A stretch of 64,000 nt of DNA, from positions 22,583 to 86,582 of the forward strand of contig JACKDX010000003.1 of assembly GCA_020633325.1 (NCBI GenBank), in the 5' to 3' direction. The notes beneath the pieces are model-generated. The model saw nothing but the letters and a program-made list of their open reading frames with translations, was not told where the DNA came from and ran no database searches. The number at the start of each line of letters is the position of its first letter. Position 1 is the first letter of the stretch. Origin of the DNA: Myxococcales bacterium (GTDB taxonomy: Bacteria; Myxococcota_A; Polyangia; Polyangiales; GCA-016699535). The position numbers and the translations under genes are program-made. Positions 53,176-62,101 of the stretch are shown here, one piece after another.

Positions 53176-54256
53176 CTGCCAAGCGTGTCCGAGCGCCGTG
53201 ACGCGTCGCCTGCTTCACGGCTGCGCGCTCTTAATCGGTGCCGTGACGATGAGCTGCGCTCTTGCTGCGCGAGACACCCTTCCTGCGCAAAAGGGGGCGC
53301 AAACCGCAGCGGTGACGGTGCGCGTCGCGCGCGCCACTGTATTTTATACGCTTGAGCCAGTTTCTTCACGGCTGATTCAGGTTGATCCTGATGACATCAA
53401 GCTGTTGGCTTATTATCAAGATGGCGAGGGCTATCGATTTAACCTGATGGGTCACGATGAACACGCGCGCTGGGCAAGGATAAAAAAGGGTAGCGATGAA
53501 TATTTCGTGAGAGCGCGCGACGTCCTCGATACACTGGCGGATTTGCAAGGCGGGCCGTTCGCGGGATTTCAGGCGCTAGAGAACACCTATGCGTGTCCGA
53601 TAGTCTCAGTCGGCCAAGGCGGTCGGCTTGAGCCAACAGGCGAGTCATTGGACTCAGGCACGAGAGTTTCTGTGCGCCTCGATGCCGCTTCGTCTTTTGC
53701 CCAAAAGGGTGCGTTTAGCTGGGTTTCTCGCCACTGCGCTAGCTACGTTCGTCCTTTAGACGTAGCCTTCAGTACGCCAAATGACGCAGCTCACGCCGGC
53801 AATTTGTCAGATGTCGTGCCGAGCCTTCCCAACTTTGGGGCATTTCGACAAATGGCCATGGACCATTGGGCGCAGAACCATAATACGTGGTCCGCGGAAA
53901 ACCAGCGCTGTTACTGTGCGGCGCACATGGTGGGATGTGCTGATCCTAACGGAAGCAGCGGCGACCTCTCCGTTTCAGATGCCGTTCCCGTTTCCGCGGG
54001 GATCGTAGAGGGATGTACCGTTGATGCCTGCAATCAGGCATGCCAAACCGCCAAACGCCAGCTGTGGGACAACTATAACCAAAGTTATGCCGAGCACACG
54101 TTGCCGGACGTGGGTTGCGATCCGCAACATGGTGTGGAATTTCAAGTGCTTCCGATGGGGAGCGTGTCGGAGTCAGAAAGAGGAGATTTGGCTTCCGGCA
54201 CCATCTTAGGCAAAAACCAGCCTTGGACAGACAACGGCTCACTTTGGGCGAAATAA
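53168..54256 (+). CDS. Exported Cys-rich protein, partner of SbnI-like gene
   Basis: 362 residues, not recognised. ATG 53168 overlaps the previous stop by eight bases, so it is translationally coupled to the SbnI-like gene. The first ~40 residues include a hydrophobic signal (LLHGCALLIGAVTMSCALAA), either a lipoprotein or a Sec signal. Middle part is beta-rich (VARATVFYTLEPVSSRLIQV, SRLIQVDPDD). The C-terminal third is Cys-rich (CYCAAHMVGCADPNGSSG, CTVDACNQACQTAKRQLW) with at least eight cysteines, so disulfides outside the cytoplasm are likely. Nothing indicates a catalytic role. Confidence 0.7.
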   Translation: MTSCQACPSAVTRRLLHGCALLIGAVTMSCALAARDTLPAQKGAQTAAVTVRVARATVFYTLEPVSSRLIQVDPDDIKLLAYYQDGEGYRFNLMGHDEHARWARIKKGSDEYFVRARDVLDTLADLQGGPFAGFQALENTYACPIVSVGQGGRLEPTGESLDSGTRVSVRLDAASSFAQKGAFSWVSRHCASYVRPLDVAFSTPNDAAHAGNLSDVVPSLPNFGAFRQMAMDHWAQNHNTWSAENQRCYCAAHMVGCADPNGSSGDLSVSDAVPVSAGIVEGCTVDACNQACQTAKRQLWDNYNQSYAEHTLPDVGCDPQHGVEFQVLPMGSVSESERGDLASGTILGKNQPWTDNGSLWAK

Positions 54257-54262
54257 GGGGGT

Positions 54263-55309
54263 CTAGGATTCGGGCGCGAGCGCGGTGCTGGTCTTACAGC
54301 GGTGCGTAGTGCTCTCTCGTAAGCGTCGCTGACGCGCCTCAAGCAACTCCAACGTGGGTGCCGCAGGCGGGGCAAGCCGGCCGGGTTTGCCCTCGCCGCG
54401 AGGCACATAGAAGAAACTTGGATCATCGACGATGTCATACAGTTCTTCACCGCGAGCCAAGTAAACGCAGTTGCGACGCATCAACTCGGCATAGATCATG
54501 CGAAACCCATCCACGCTCCAGGCGTGCGTATCGTGTAGCAAAATGATGCCACCGCTGTGACCGTCCTCGCGTTCACGGCGATCGAACACCTTCTTCCATG
54601 TGGCAAAGACTTCTTCCGCGGTGTCAACTTGTACATCGCCTGCCCCAAGATTCCACAGCACGGTCGTATAGCCGTGCTCGGCGAGCATGTCGTCAATGCG
54701 TTGTGAACGGGCGCCTCCTGGGGGCCTAAAAAGCCACGGACGGTCGCCAAAGGTGGCTTCAAACACCTGCTGGGCTCCCACTATCTGCTCAAAGGCATCA
54801 GCACTGTTTAGCAATGGCAATTGCTCATGATCCAACCCATGGCTGCCGATGATGTGGCCCCGTCGCATGATATCGATAGCCACCTCCGCCTGAGCTCGCT
54901 GCGCCGGCGTATCACCGCGGATGCGCCACGCGGAGAGAAAGAACACAGCTTTGATACCCGCTTCGTCGAGCGCGTCCAGCAAGCGCGGCGTGGAGGGCTT
55001 GGCTGGGCCGTCATCAAAGGTAAAAAGAATCAAGCGATTGAGGGTGGCTCCCGAAATCACCATGCCGTTGGAGAAGCGCTTGCCCAAGGCCTGTGAAAGA
55101 CTGATGGGCTCAAGCGGCATTGCCGGGTGCCCGAGTCCGCTTGGAGCAGGCTTTTCGCCCATCGCAGATAGGGAGCCAGAAAGAGGGCGCCGCGTCCCAA
55201 AAAGCGCACCCACACCTTCTGCCTTCAGACTCAGATGGGCCAAGGCGATGCCGCAGGCCAGGGCACCGGCGGCCGCAAACAGTCGTTTGGCCAAAACCGC
55301 TTCTCTCAT
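54263..55309 (-). CDS. Exported polysaccharide deacetylase (NodB domain)
   Basis: 348 residues, carbohydrate esterase family 4. ATG 55309 yields an N-terminal hydrophobic helix (LFAAAGALACGIALAHLSL), a signal or anchor. The NodB motifs are in order: MT1 LFTFDDGPAKPS, MT2 GSHGLDHEQL (metal histidines), MT3 WLFRPPGGARSQ, MT4 DVQVDT and MT5 GGIILLHDTHAW. It removes N- or O-acetyl groups from a wall or surface polysaccharide. It is divergent from the Gld-like ABC operon over about 110 bases. Confidence 0.9.
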   Translation of the reverse strand: MREAVLAKRLFAAAGALACGIALAHLSLKAEGVGALFGTRRPLSGSLSAMGEKPAPSGLGHPAMPLEPISLSQALGKRFSNGMVISGATLNRLILFTFDDGPAKPSTPRLLDALDEAGIKAVFFLSAWRIRGDTPAQRAQAEVAIDIMRRGHIIGSHGLDHEQLPLLNSADAFEQIVGAQQVFEATFGDRPWLFRPPGGARSQRIDDMLAEHGYTTVLWNLGAGDVQVDTAEEVFATWKKVFDRREREDGHSGGIILLHDTHAWSVDGFRMIYAELMRRNCVYLARGEELYDIVDDPSFFYVPRGEGKPGRLAPPAAPTLELLEARQRRLRESTTHRCKTSTALAPES

Positions 55310-55418
55310 ACCCCTTGGAGGGTATCTGCCGCAGTTCCGAGGGTCTAATAAAGCGAAGCGGCCCCCCCCCATAGATTCCCGTCAAATCCTCTCCGTCAGT
55401 CTGGAGCCGGAGGACGCA

Positions 55419-56492
55419 TTGCGTTATATCCGCGGCGTGCTCAGCGTTCACAATCTCAGCAAGCAGTACGGGACGCACAACGCGGTGGTCAATGTGAACT
55501 TCCAGGTGGCCACGGGCGAAATTGTCGGCTTTCTAGGCCCCAACGGCGCCGGCAAAACCACAACGCTGCGCATGTTGACCGGCTATCTTGCGCCAAGCGG
55601 CGGGTCGATTGAAATCGACGGGCTCGATGTACTCAAAGATACACTTCGGGCCAAACGACGCATCGGCTATATGCCAGAGGGTGTTCCGGCTTATCGGGAC
55701 ATGCGGGTCGTTGAGTATTTGCGCTACCGTGCGGCTCTAAAAGGCGTGCGCCGAAAAGCCTGCGCATCCCACGTCGAGGACGCGATGCGCCTTTCAGAAA
55801 TAAGCGAGGTCGGCCATCGCATTATTGGTCAACTCTCAAGAGGGTTTCGCCAACGTTTGGGCTTGGCGGATGCGCTGGTTGCCGATCCGCCATTCTTGGT
55901 CCTAGACGAACCCACTGCGGGTCTCGACCCCAACCAGATCCGCCACGTTCGTGCATTGGTGCGGCGACTGGCTGGCCGCAAGACCATCCTCATCTCTACC
56001 CACATTCTGCCCGAGGTAGAGGCCATGTGTGAACGAGTGTTGATCCTACACAAGGGGAAGTTGGTAGCGGAAGGACGCCCGGGTGCGCTCATTGGCGCGC
56101 AGAACACCGAACAGTTGCTGTTGATCGAGGCGCGAGGCAAACGTGCGGAGCTCGAGCCGCTCCTTTGGGGGATTGAAGGGGTTCGGCGTGTGCTGGATAT
56201 CAACGAGCTCGCTTATAACGGCATCGTTCGTGCGCGCGTCGAAACCGATCCAAGTCCTCAGGTGGCTGAGCGCGTGTTTCAGGCTGCCGCCGATGCTGGC
56301 CTTGTGCTGAGGGAGTTGCGCAACGAATCGGCATCGCTGGAAGATGTCTTTGCAGAACTCACCACTGCGGATTCCACCGAAGAAGAACTGCCCGTCAAAC
56401 TCGCCTCACGGGCTCAAGAGTTGGGCACACGCCCGACCGATCCTAGTGAGATCATCCAAGCACCCAGCGAGCCCTCCGAGGATGAATCATGA
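55419..56492 (+). CDS. GldA-like ABC transporter ATP-binding protein
   Basis: 357 residues, first gene of a four-gene overlapping operon. Walker A GPNGAGKTTT, signature LSRGFRQRLGLA, Walker B FLVLDEPTAGLDP and the STHIL switch are all present; ~80 extra C-terminal residues include an acidic tail. TTG 55419 is chosen because GGAGG ends five bases before it; GTG 55437 is the alternative, while upstream frame lies in the divergent promoter region. The operon (ATPase, permease, GldG-like, DUF4340) matches Gld-type ABC systems, named for their role in Flavobacterium gliding though widespread in non-gliders. Confidence 0.88.
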   Translation: MRYIRGVLSVHNLSKQYGTHNAVVNVNFQVATGEIVGFLGPNGAGKTTTLRMLTGYLAPSGGSIEIDGLDVLKDTLRAKRRIGYMPEGVPAYRDMRVVEYLRYRAALKGVRRKACASHVEDAMRLSEISEVGHRIIGQLSRGFRQRLGLADALVADPPFLVLDEPTAGLDPNQIRHVRALVRRLAGRKTILISTHILPEVEAMCERVLILHKGKLVAEGRPGALIGAQNTEQLLLIEARGKRAELEPLLWGIEGVRRVLDINELAYNGIVRARVETDPSPQVAERVFQAAADAGLVLRELRNESASLEDVFAELTTADSTEEELPVKLASRAQELGTRPTDPSEIIQAPSEPSEDES

Positions 56493-57238
56493 GAGCAGCC
56501 TGGCTCGTCGCCGGCCGGGAGCTCCGGGCGTTTTTTCTTTCGCCCGTGGCGTACACAGTCCTCACCGTGTGGCTGCTGTGGTGCGGTATGCATTTTTACG
56601 TACTTGCGGTCCACTTCTCCCAGTACGCTTTTGAGAGCCCGAGCATGCATCCGCTCAGCGCTTTCTTCGGCGGCACCACGCTCTTTTTTATGCCGCTGTT
56701 GGTGTTTGTTCCAGTGATGACCATGCGCCTGCTCGCAGAGGAGCGGCAAAGCGGTACCCTCGAAAGCCTGTTGACCGCTCCTTTGAGCGAGTGGGCGATC
56801 ATACTGGGTAAGTACATTGCAGCACTCACGATGTGGGGGGTGATGTGGGTGCCCACGTTGCTGTACGTCTGGCTAGCTTCCGCGCACGGGTATGTGGATC
56901 CGGGCGAGGTGGCCGCAAGTTACGTGGGCGTTTTGGGTATCGGCATCTACTACATGGCGATCGGACTCATGATGAGCGCCGGTGCAAAGACGCAGATCGG
57001 CGCCGCGCTCTTGACCTTCATGGCATTGGGATTGCTGTTTGTCATCGGCATGGGAGAGTTCTTGTTTGACGATGAGTTGCGCCGAGAATTGTGCGCCTAT
57101 ATCAGCGTTTGGGGGCAGATGGACACCTTTTCCAAAGGCATCATCGACACCCGATATTTGGTGCTAAACTTTTCCCTCGCGGTTGTTTCTTTGGTGCTCG
57201 CCACCCATCGCCTCAGTCTCCGGAAGTGGTCGACATGA
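56489..57238 (+). CDS. GldF-like ABC transporter permease
   Basis: 249 residues, six predicted membrane helices of the ABC-2 type: ELRAFFLSPVAYTVLTVWLL, FMPLLVFVPVMTMRLLAEER, SGTLESLLTAPLSEWAIILGKY and IGIYYMAIGLMMSAGAKTQI. The conserved ER-QSGTLE..L..P motif of this permease group is visible. It starts as ATGA overlap with the ATPase and ends as ATGA overlap with the GldG-like gene. Confidence 0.9.
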   Translation: MRAAWLVAGRELRAFFLSPVAYTVLTVWLLWCGMHFYVLAVHFSQYAFESPSMHPLSAFFGGTTLFFMPLLVFVPVMTMRLLAEERQSGTLESLLTAPLSEWAIILGKYIAALTMWGVMWVPTLLYVWLASAHGYVDPGEVAASYVGVLGIGIYYMAIGLMMSAGAKTQIGAALLTFMALGLLFVIGMGEFLFDDELRRELCAYISVWGQMDTFSKGIIDTRYLVLNFSLAVVSLVLATHRLSLRKWST

Positions 57239-58788
57239 CTGAGCCGGCAAGAGGACTTTCCGCCCCATGGTCAGCGAGCCGCTTTCGTCGCATTCATCAT
57301 CTAAGCGCGCTCATCGTCGTCACGCTCGTGCTCGTGGTGTTTGGCTTGGTGAACTATCTGGCATTTCGACACTACAAACGGTGGGACTGGACCAGAGATC
57401 ACCTCTATACACTCTCATCTCGCACGCATGCGGTGCTGCGCGGGCTTCACGAGCCGGTCAGCGTGTATGTGTTCCTTTCTGAGAGCGAGCCCACATTCAA
57501 GGAGATAAAGGCGCTACTCGATCGCTATCGGTACGCATCCAAATATGTGGCCGTGCATCTCGTTGACCCGGATAGGCGTCCGGCAGAGTTTGACATGCTT
57601 GCAAAACGCTTTGGCGTGATGGCCGGGCAGGTGCTGAGCACGGGCGAGCTCCGCGCGGATGCCGCGGCTGTCGTCGCCACCCCGGAACAGCGCTGGATCA
57701 TCAAGCGAGACGATCTCGTGGGATACGCGGACGGAGAAAATGGGGATAATGCTGGCGATCAAATCGAAGTCGGGGCCGAACGTGCTCTCAGCGGGGCCAT
57801 CATGCAGGTTACCGAGGGACATCCAACACGGGTGTGTCTCTCAGAGGGACACGGCGAGTGGGCGTTGGAGCCTCGGGAACAACGAAGCGTCTATCCCTTC
57901 AAGCAAGAATTGGAACGCGACAATATTGAGATGGTAGCGGTAACGATTCGCGGAAAAAGCGCGATATCCGCGGACTGTCAGGCACTTTTTGTCATAGGTC
58001 CCAATCGCACTTTTCAACCACAGGAGGCCGAAGCGGTCTCGGAATATCTCAGACAGGGCGGCAACGCGCTCTTTGCTCTAGACCCCATGATTGTGCGCGA
58101 GGAGCTTGTCCCGACAGGCTTGGAAACAGTGGCTGAACGTTTTGGCATACAAATCGAGAACAGCGTACTCGTCGAGAGGGATCCAAACCAATTGCCGCAA
58201 TCGAGTGCCCTCGAACGGTTTTATGTCTCGGACTTCGGTGCTCATCCCACCACGCGAGCACTGACGACCGCTGAGATCCCTGCGGTGCTCCATCAGGCGC
58301 GCGTGGTCGAACCCATTCATGGAAGCGGCGCTCAGATGCTCTTACAGACGAGCGCGCAGGCTGTGGCGTTTTCCCGTGTTCGTGATCTGCAGGCGTCTCT
58401 CAAAAATGACACAGGATTGCCGGCAGACGTGCGCCACGGGCCGCTGTCCATCGCGGTCGCGGGCACAGAAAGCGCTGCCAAATCGGCTTCAGACAAGCTG
58501 CGCAACAAGTCTGTTGCCGGTCGTCTTGTCGTGGTTGGCGACAGTGATTGGCTGGCCATGACGTATCTCGAGGCGCCGGAGCTCGCAAACCTTTATCTCG
58601 CAAGTGCATGGACCGGCTGGCTGACGGAACGCGCAGCATTGATCTCCATTCCTCCTAAGCGCATCCGCCGAGGGGGCGTGAACTGGAGCGTCGAAGACCT
58701 CAACGATCTTTGGTGGCGCCTTGTGGTGTTGGTGCCGTTTGGCATGCTCCTTTTGGGCGCGGTGGTATGGTGGAGGCGAAAAGCATGA
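57235..58788 (+). CDS. GldG-like ABC-associated membrane protein
   Basis: 517 residues. One N-terminal membrane helix (HLSALIVVTLVLVVFGLVNY) and one at the C-terminus (LVVLVPFGMLLLGAVVWW) enclose a large extracytoplasmic region with the GldG/ABC-type uncharacterised domain: DWTRDHLYTLSSRTHAVLRG, VSVYVFLSE, VCLSEGHGEWAL and YLRQGGNALFALDPM. It starts at ATG 57235 overlapping the permease stop. The function of GldG proteins is unknown; they are thought to be part of the transporter complex. Confidence 0.87.
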   Translation: MTEPARGLSAPWSASRFRRIHHLSALIVVTLVLVVFGLVNYLAFRHYKRWDWTRDHLYTLSSRTHAVLRGLHEPVSVYVFLSESEPTFKEIKALLDRYRYASKYVAVHLVDPDRRPAEFDMLAKRFGVMAGQVLSTGELRADAAAVVATPEQRWIIKRDDLVGYADGENGDNAGDQIEVGAERALSGAIMQVTEGHPTRVCLSEGHGEWALEPREQRSVYPFKQELERDNIEMVAVTIRGKSAISADCQALFVIGPNRTFQPQEAEAVSEYLRQGGNALFALDPMIVREELVPTGLETVAERFGIQIENSVLVERDPNQLPQSSALERFYVSDFGAHPTTRALTTAEIPAVLHQARVVEPIHGSGAQMLLQTSAQAVAFSRVRDLQASLKNDTGLPADVRHGPLSIAVAGTESAAKSASDKLRNKSVAGRLVVVGDSDWLAMTYLEAPELANLYLASAWTGWLTERAALISIPPKRIRRGGVNWSVEDLNDLWWRLVVLVPFGMLLLGAVVWWRRKA

Positions 58789-59378
58789 ATTGGCGATGGA
58801 TTGCGCCTCTCGGACTCCTGGCCATTGGACTTGGCGCTTACATCTTTCTCGTCGAGCATCGTACACTCTCGCGCACTGTGCTTGATGAGCGTAAGGGGGC
58901 GCTCTTGCCTGCCTTTGTCGTGGACAAGGTGAGCCGCATAGAAATCGCCCGTCACGGACAGCGGATTGCCTTTGTGAGAAAATTTTCCCCGAGCGGGGCC
59001 CCGAACGTGGCCCGGTGGAACATGATTTATCCGCGACACTCCGCGCTGGATAAGCAAGCCATCGACACGCTGATTTCGGAGCTTGAGTGGGTGGAACCTC
59101 TCAGGCGCCTCAATGCTATCGGACCCCGCGACCTCGATCGATTTGGTCTGGCACTGCCAAGGCTCCGGGTGCGCTTCTGGGTCCTCGGAAAGCCGCATCG
59201 GCTCGTCGTCGGCATCAAAGAGCCCCGCGGTCAAGGTTACTATGCCCTCGGCGACGATAGAGCGGTGGCGTTTGTGGTGGGCAAAGAGTTCGTCGAGACA
59301 CTGGCCCGGCCATCAAGCGCTTACGTGCAACGAGCTGAGGTTCCAGCCTCTGACGCCGGTGTTACAGTCCCGCCATAA
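58785..59378 (+). CDS. DUF4340 domain protein
   Basis: 197 residues. One N-terminal membrane helix (IAPLGLLAIGLGAYIFLVEH), then VVDKVSRIEIARHGQRIAFVRK and PLRRLNAI..RDLDRFGL..P, the repeating pattern of DUF4340. Such proteins commonly close Gld-type ABC operons, as here (ATGA overlap with the GldG-like gene). It is shorter than many DUF4340 proteins, having about one repeat. Role unknown, probably periplasmic and part of the complex. Confidence 0.8.
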   Translation: MNWRWIAPLGLLAIGLGAYIFLVEHRTLSRTVLDERKGALLPAFVVDKVSRIEIARHGQRIAFVRKFSPSGAPNVARWNMIYPRHSALDKQAIDTLISELEWVEPLRRLNAIGPRDLDRFGLALPRLRVRFWVLGKPHRLVVGIKEPRGQGYYALGDDRAVAFVVGKEFVETLARPSSAYVQRAEVPASDAGVTVPP

Positions 59379-59418
59379 TTACACTGTCGCTGTAAATATA
59401 GCGGGGCCTGCAATCGGT

Positions 59419-60048
59419 CTAGAAGTCGATTTTTTTCGCGCTCGGAGCCTTGTGGTTCGGCTGACTGCCGCCCTCTAGCGTTTCATGGCCCTTGTAATCC
59501 AAGAGGCCGCTGGCATCGTTGAAACCGAGCCCCGAGACATACGCAAACCGTCCTTTAACTTTGATCTTGGCGCCTTCGGCAAAGTCGGTGGGCGTCGCCA
59601 CCATGCCGGACTCGGGCTCTGGCTTGGCCTTGGACGAGCGGGCCGCTTTTGCCAGCTCTTCGTGATTTTCGGCATATCCGCAAAGGCGGATCAGTTTCTC
59701 TGGATCCTTCTCCTCGGGCGAGTCGGCAAGCCACAAATGTGGCGCACGGGGCGGCGGGCAGGTTTCCCCCTTCGGACATGGCTCAGGTGCGTAGATGTTC
59801 ACGATATACCCCGTTAAGGTAACGTCTTGGTCGATCACCTTACGCAGTTCTTTTCGCAAGCCATACACGCTGAAACTCTGGTCGTCATAGCGGACGGGAT
59901 AGGGTGCAGGGGGCAGAGTAGGCACCTCGGGCAGGTGCGGCTGAATGGTTGGAAGCTTCTCGACCTGGGGTTTGTCCCCCCCCTGTCCGGCTTGTCCGCA
60001 TGCCGTCAAGAGAGTTGCGCTTAAGGCCATGGGTATAAGGTATCGCAT
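59419..60048 (-). CDS. Lipoprotein, unknown function
   Basis: 209 residues. MRYLIPMALSATLLTACGQ is a clean lipoprotein signal (lipobox LTAC). A Pro-rich linker follows, then a compact domain with VYGLRKELRKVIDQDVTLTG, YIVNIYAPEPCPKGETCPPP and KIKVKGRFAYVSGLGFNDAS, whose strand spacing (VTLTGYIVNIY ... IKVKGRF) looks like an OB fold. Closely similar small lipoproteins occur in myxobacteria, but no function is known to me. It converges on the DUF4340 gene and is last in a minus-strand run with the HEAT protein and exporter. Confidence 0.75.
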   Translation of the reverse strand: MRYLIPMALSATLLTACGQAGQGGDKPQVEKLPTIQPHLPEVPTLPPAPYPVRYDDQSFSVYGLRKELRKVIDQDVTLTGYIVNIYAPEPCPKGETCPPPRAPHLWLADSPEEKDPEKLIRLCGYAENHEELAKAARSSKAKPEPESGMVATPTDFAEGAKIKVKGRFAYVSGLGFNDASGLLDYKGHETLEGGSQPNHKAPSAKKIDF

Positions 60049-60076
60049 GCGCCTATAATAAACGTCGGACGAAAGG

Positions 60077-62101
60077 TTACAAGTTTCCCGGTATTTGGCA
60101 TGACGTGGGCTTATGGGCAAGCTCGCGCAAGAGCCATCGATAGCGAGCGGGGTGGGTGCGAAAGAGGGGCATGAGCGCCACCTTTGCAGCCTTGTGCAAG
60201 CATAGCGCGGTGACGAAATGGACGGCGGCAGCCTGCACCAAGGGCCATTCTGCCGGATCACTCAGCCGTTGCGCGATGAACGGCCAGGCTGCGGCTTGCC
60301 GATGCGCCGTAAGCGCCGCAATCGCGTGGGCCCGAACGAGAGGATATCTGTCGCGGACGGCCAAAAGCGCAATTTTTGGGGCCGCCGCGCTTTGCCGTTG
60401 CGAGAGGGCATAAAGCGCCTGCTCCCGCAGCATCCAAGGCGCGGCATGCTCGAACATGTGTACGAGCCAGCGGTCAATGACGGTATCGGGGGGCAACAGG
60501 GCGGCTGCCAGCACAAGCCGCCATCGGGCTTCAAACGACCGAGCCTCCGTCACGGTTTGCTTGAGCCAATCGGCCATACGATTGCGCTCGGCCGAAATCG
60601 GGGAGAGCGCAAGAATAGCCCCCGCGCGCGCGCCCACCGTTGGCTTAGACGACCACCACTTCACAAGCGCGCCATCGCCACGGTCCGTGCCGAGATGAGA
60701 GACCGTGGCCCGAAGGGCTTCCCTGAGCGCCGCGCGCTCCGTCCCGCCCCGGCGTCCCAACGCTTTTAAAAGCGTGGGAAGGGCATTCTCCGGATGGTGT
60801 TCGGCCATCCAGCGTGCAACATGGTCCCCTTCTCTTGAAGGATACAGGCTGATGGTATCGAGTTCCCCTAAGGCCTCATCTCCGATTGCCATCAACGCTT
60901 TGACTGCCGCCTGTCTTGTAACCGCGTCACGGTCCTGCGCCGCTCGACCGAGCGCCAATAAAGCCACGGGCGTGCGGGGCGCGTAGCTTGCGAAAATAGA
61001 GACCGCGCCTCGGCGCGAAAGGGCGCCCAAGCTGCCGTAGTTATGGTGGAGGCGCAAGACGGCTTCTGTTCCCCAGTGCTTGAGCAGGGAAGTGGCTTCG
61101 TCTTGCGCTTCTCCGCCTTGACGCCATCGCGAAAGCAGCTGCTCAAGTCCGTTCTTCCGATCAAGCTCGCTGTACCCCGATAGTTCCATCTGAGAGAGAA
61201 CAAGGGAACCATCTTCACGCACAACCGAGACGCAGCGCCACATCTTCGGCTTGCTGAATCTGACCCAGATTGCTCCACCCTGTGTATCAGGTGGCAAGGT
61301 GACGGCGAGGGGCACGCCAGTATTCCCGATGAGAAGCAGCCGGCCGGGCACGCTCGCCGGACTCCCCATTTGGATGCGCAGCGCCTCTAGGGGCCAGCTT
61401 TGGCTCTCCCAACTCCAAGTGACGAAATCCTCCGGATAGCGGAGGGCTCGGTTGCGACTTAGTAACGCCACTTTTGGCATGTCCGGGAACTCATCGGGCC
61501 GCTCGGCAAGCGGCTTGACTAAGATCGCTGCGTTCCTGAGGGCTTGCGGAATGCGCGGCAATACCACGGCGCGAAGCGACATCGTTTGAGGGTCGAGGTA
61601 CTGCGGTTCGATGGCGGCGAGCGGTTGTCCGCAAACCCGCACCCGTTCTCGCGCTTCGCTCACCGTCACGCGCGCCAAGGGACCCTGTTTCCTGATAGTC
61701 ACTGCTTGCGCGATTCGCTCTCCGGGATCGCCGTGCAGATCTTCACGGCCAGACCACAACCAATCCGCGCGCCCCTCGGGCGCTACGAGCAGCGCTGCGT
61801 AACGCATCTCTTCAGACTTCACGCGAACGACCGCCACGTACGCATCGTCCGCTTTGCCGAGTCGAAACGAACGTACCGAGATGGAGCGTGGATGCGTTAA
61901 GGGAAGATCAAGACGGGCGCTATCGGCTAGCAGTGCTACCCCTTCGTCCGTGGGCTGGACGCGGATGCTGACCGGAGGCGCTGTTTGGTGCAGCCGCGCA
62001 TGACGGTACCACGTGGCGGGGGCTGACTCCGCGAATGCCTGAGAGGCGAGCGTCAAAAAAGCGATGACCATCCAGCTCATATTCAGCGATCGGCGCGTCA
62101 T
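60077..62101 (-). CDS. Exported HEAT-repeat protein
   Basis: 674 residues. Signal peptide MTRRSLNMSWMVIAFLTLAS to SQAFAES, cleavage after AFA. Residues ~25-330 are beta-rich without a recognised family. Residues ~340-660 are helical HEAT-like repeats (ALLALGRAAQDRDAVTRQAA, LREQALYALSQRQSAAAPKI, LVRAHAIAALTAHRQAAAWP). HEAT arrays are protein-binding scaffolds. The start overlaps the stop of the upstream ABC exporter gene by four bases (ATGA), so the two are made together. Confidence 0.75.
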   Translation of the reverse strand: MTRRSLNMSWMVIAFLTLASQAFAESAPATWYRHARLHQTAPPVSIRVQPTDEGVALLADSARLDLPLTHPRSISVRSFRLGKADDAYVAVVRVKSEEMRYAALLVAPEGRADWLWSGREDLHGDPGERIAQAVTIRKQGPLARVTVSEARERVRVCGQPLAAIEPQYLDPQTMSLRAVVLPRIPQALRNAAILVKPLAERPDEFPDMPKVALLSRNRALRYPEDFVTWSWESQSWPLEALRIQMGSPASVPGRLLLIGNTGVPLAVTLPPDTQGGAIWVRFSKPKMWRCVSVVREDGSLVLSQMELSGYSELDRKNGLEQLLSRWRQGGEAQDEATSLLKHWGTEAVLRLHHNYGSLGALSRRGAVSIFASYAPRTPVALLALGRAAQDRDAVTRQAAVKALMAIGDEALGELDTISLYPSREGDHVARWMAEHHPENALPTLLKALGRRGGTERAALREALRATVSHLGTDRGDGALVKWWSSKPTVGARAGAILALSPISAERNRMADWLKQTVTEARSFEARWRLVLAAALLPPDTVIDRWLVHMFEHAAPWMLREQALYALSQRQSAAAPKIALLAVRDRYPLVRAHAIAALTAHRQAAAWPFIAQRLSDPAEWPLVQAAAVHFVTALCLHKAAKVALMPLFRTHPARYRWLLRELAHKPTSCQIPGNL

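Noticed and set aside
59380..59418. TTACA/TGTAA inverted repeat between convergent DUF4340 and lipoprotein genes
   Set aside because: Stem of five mostly A-T pairs without a T-run on either strand; not a convincing terminator.
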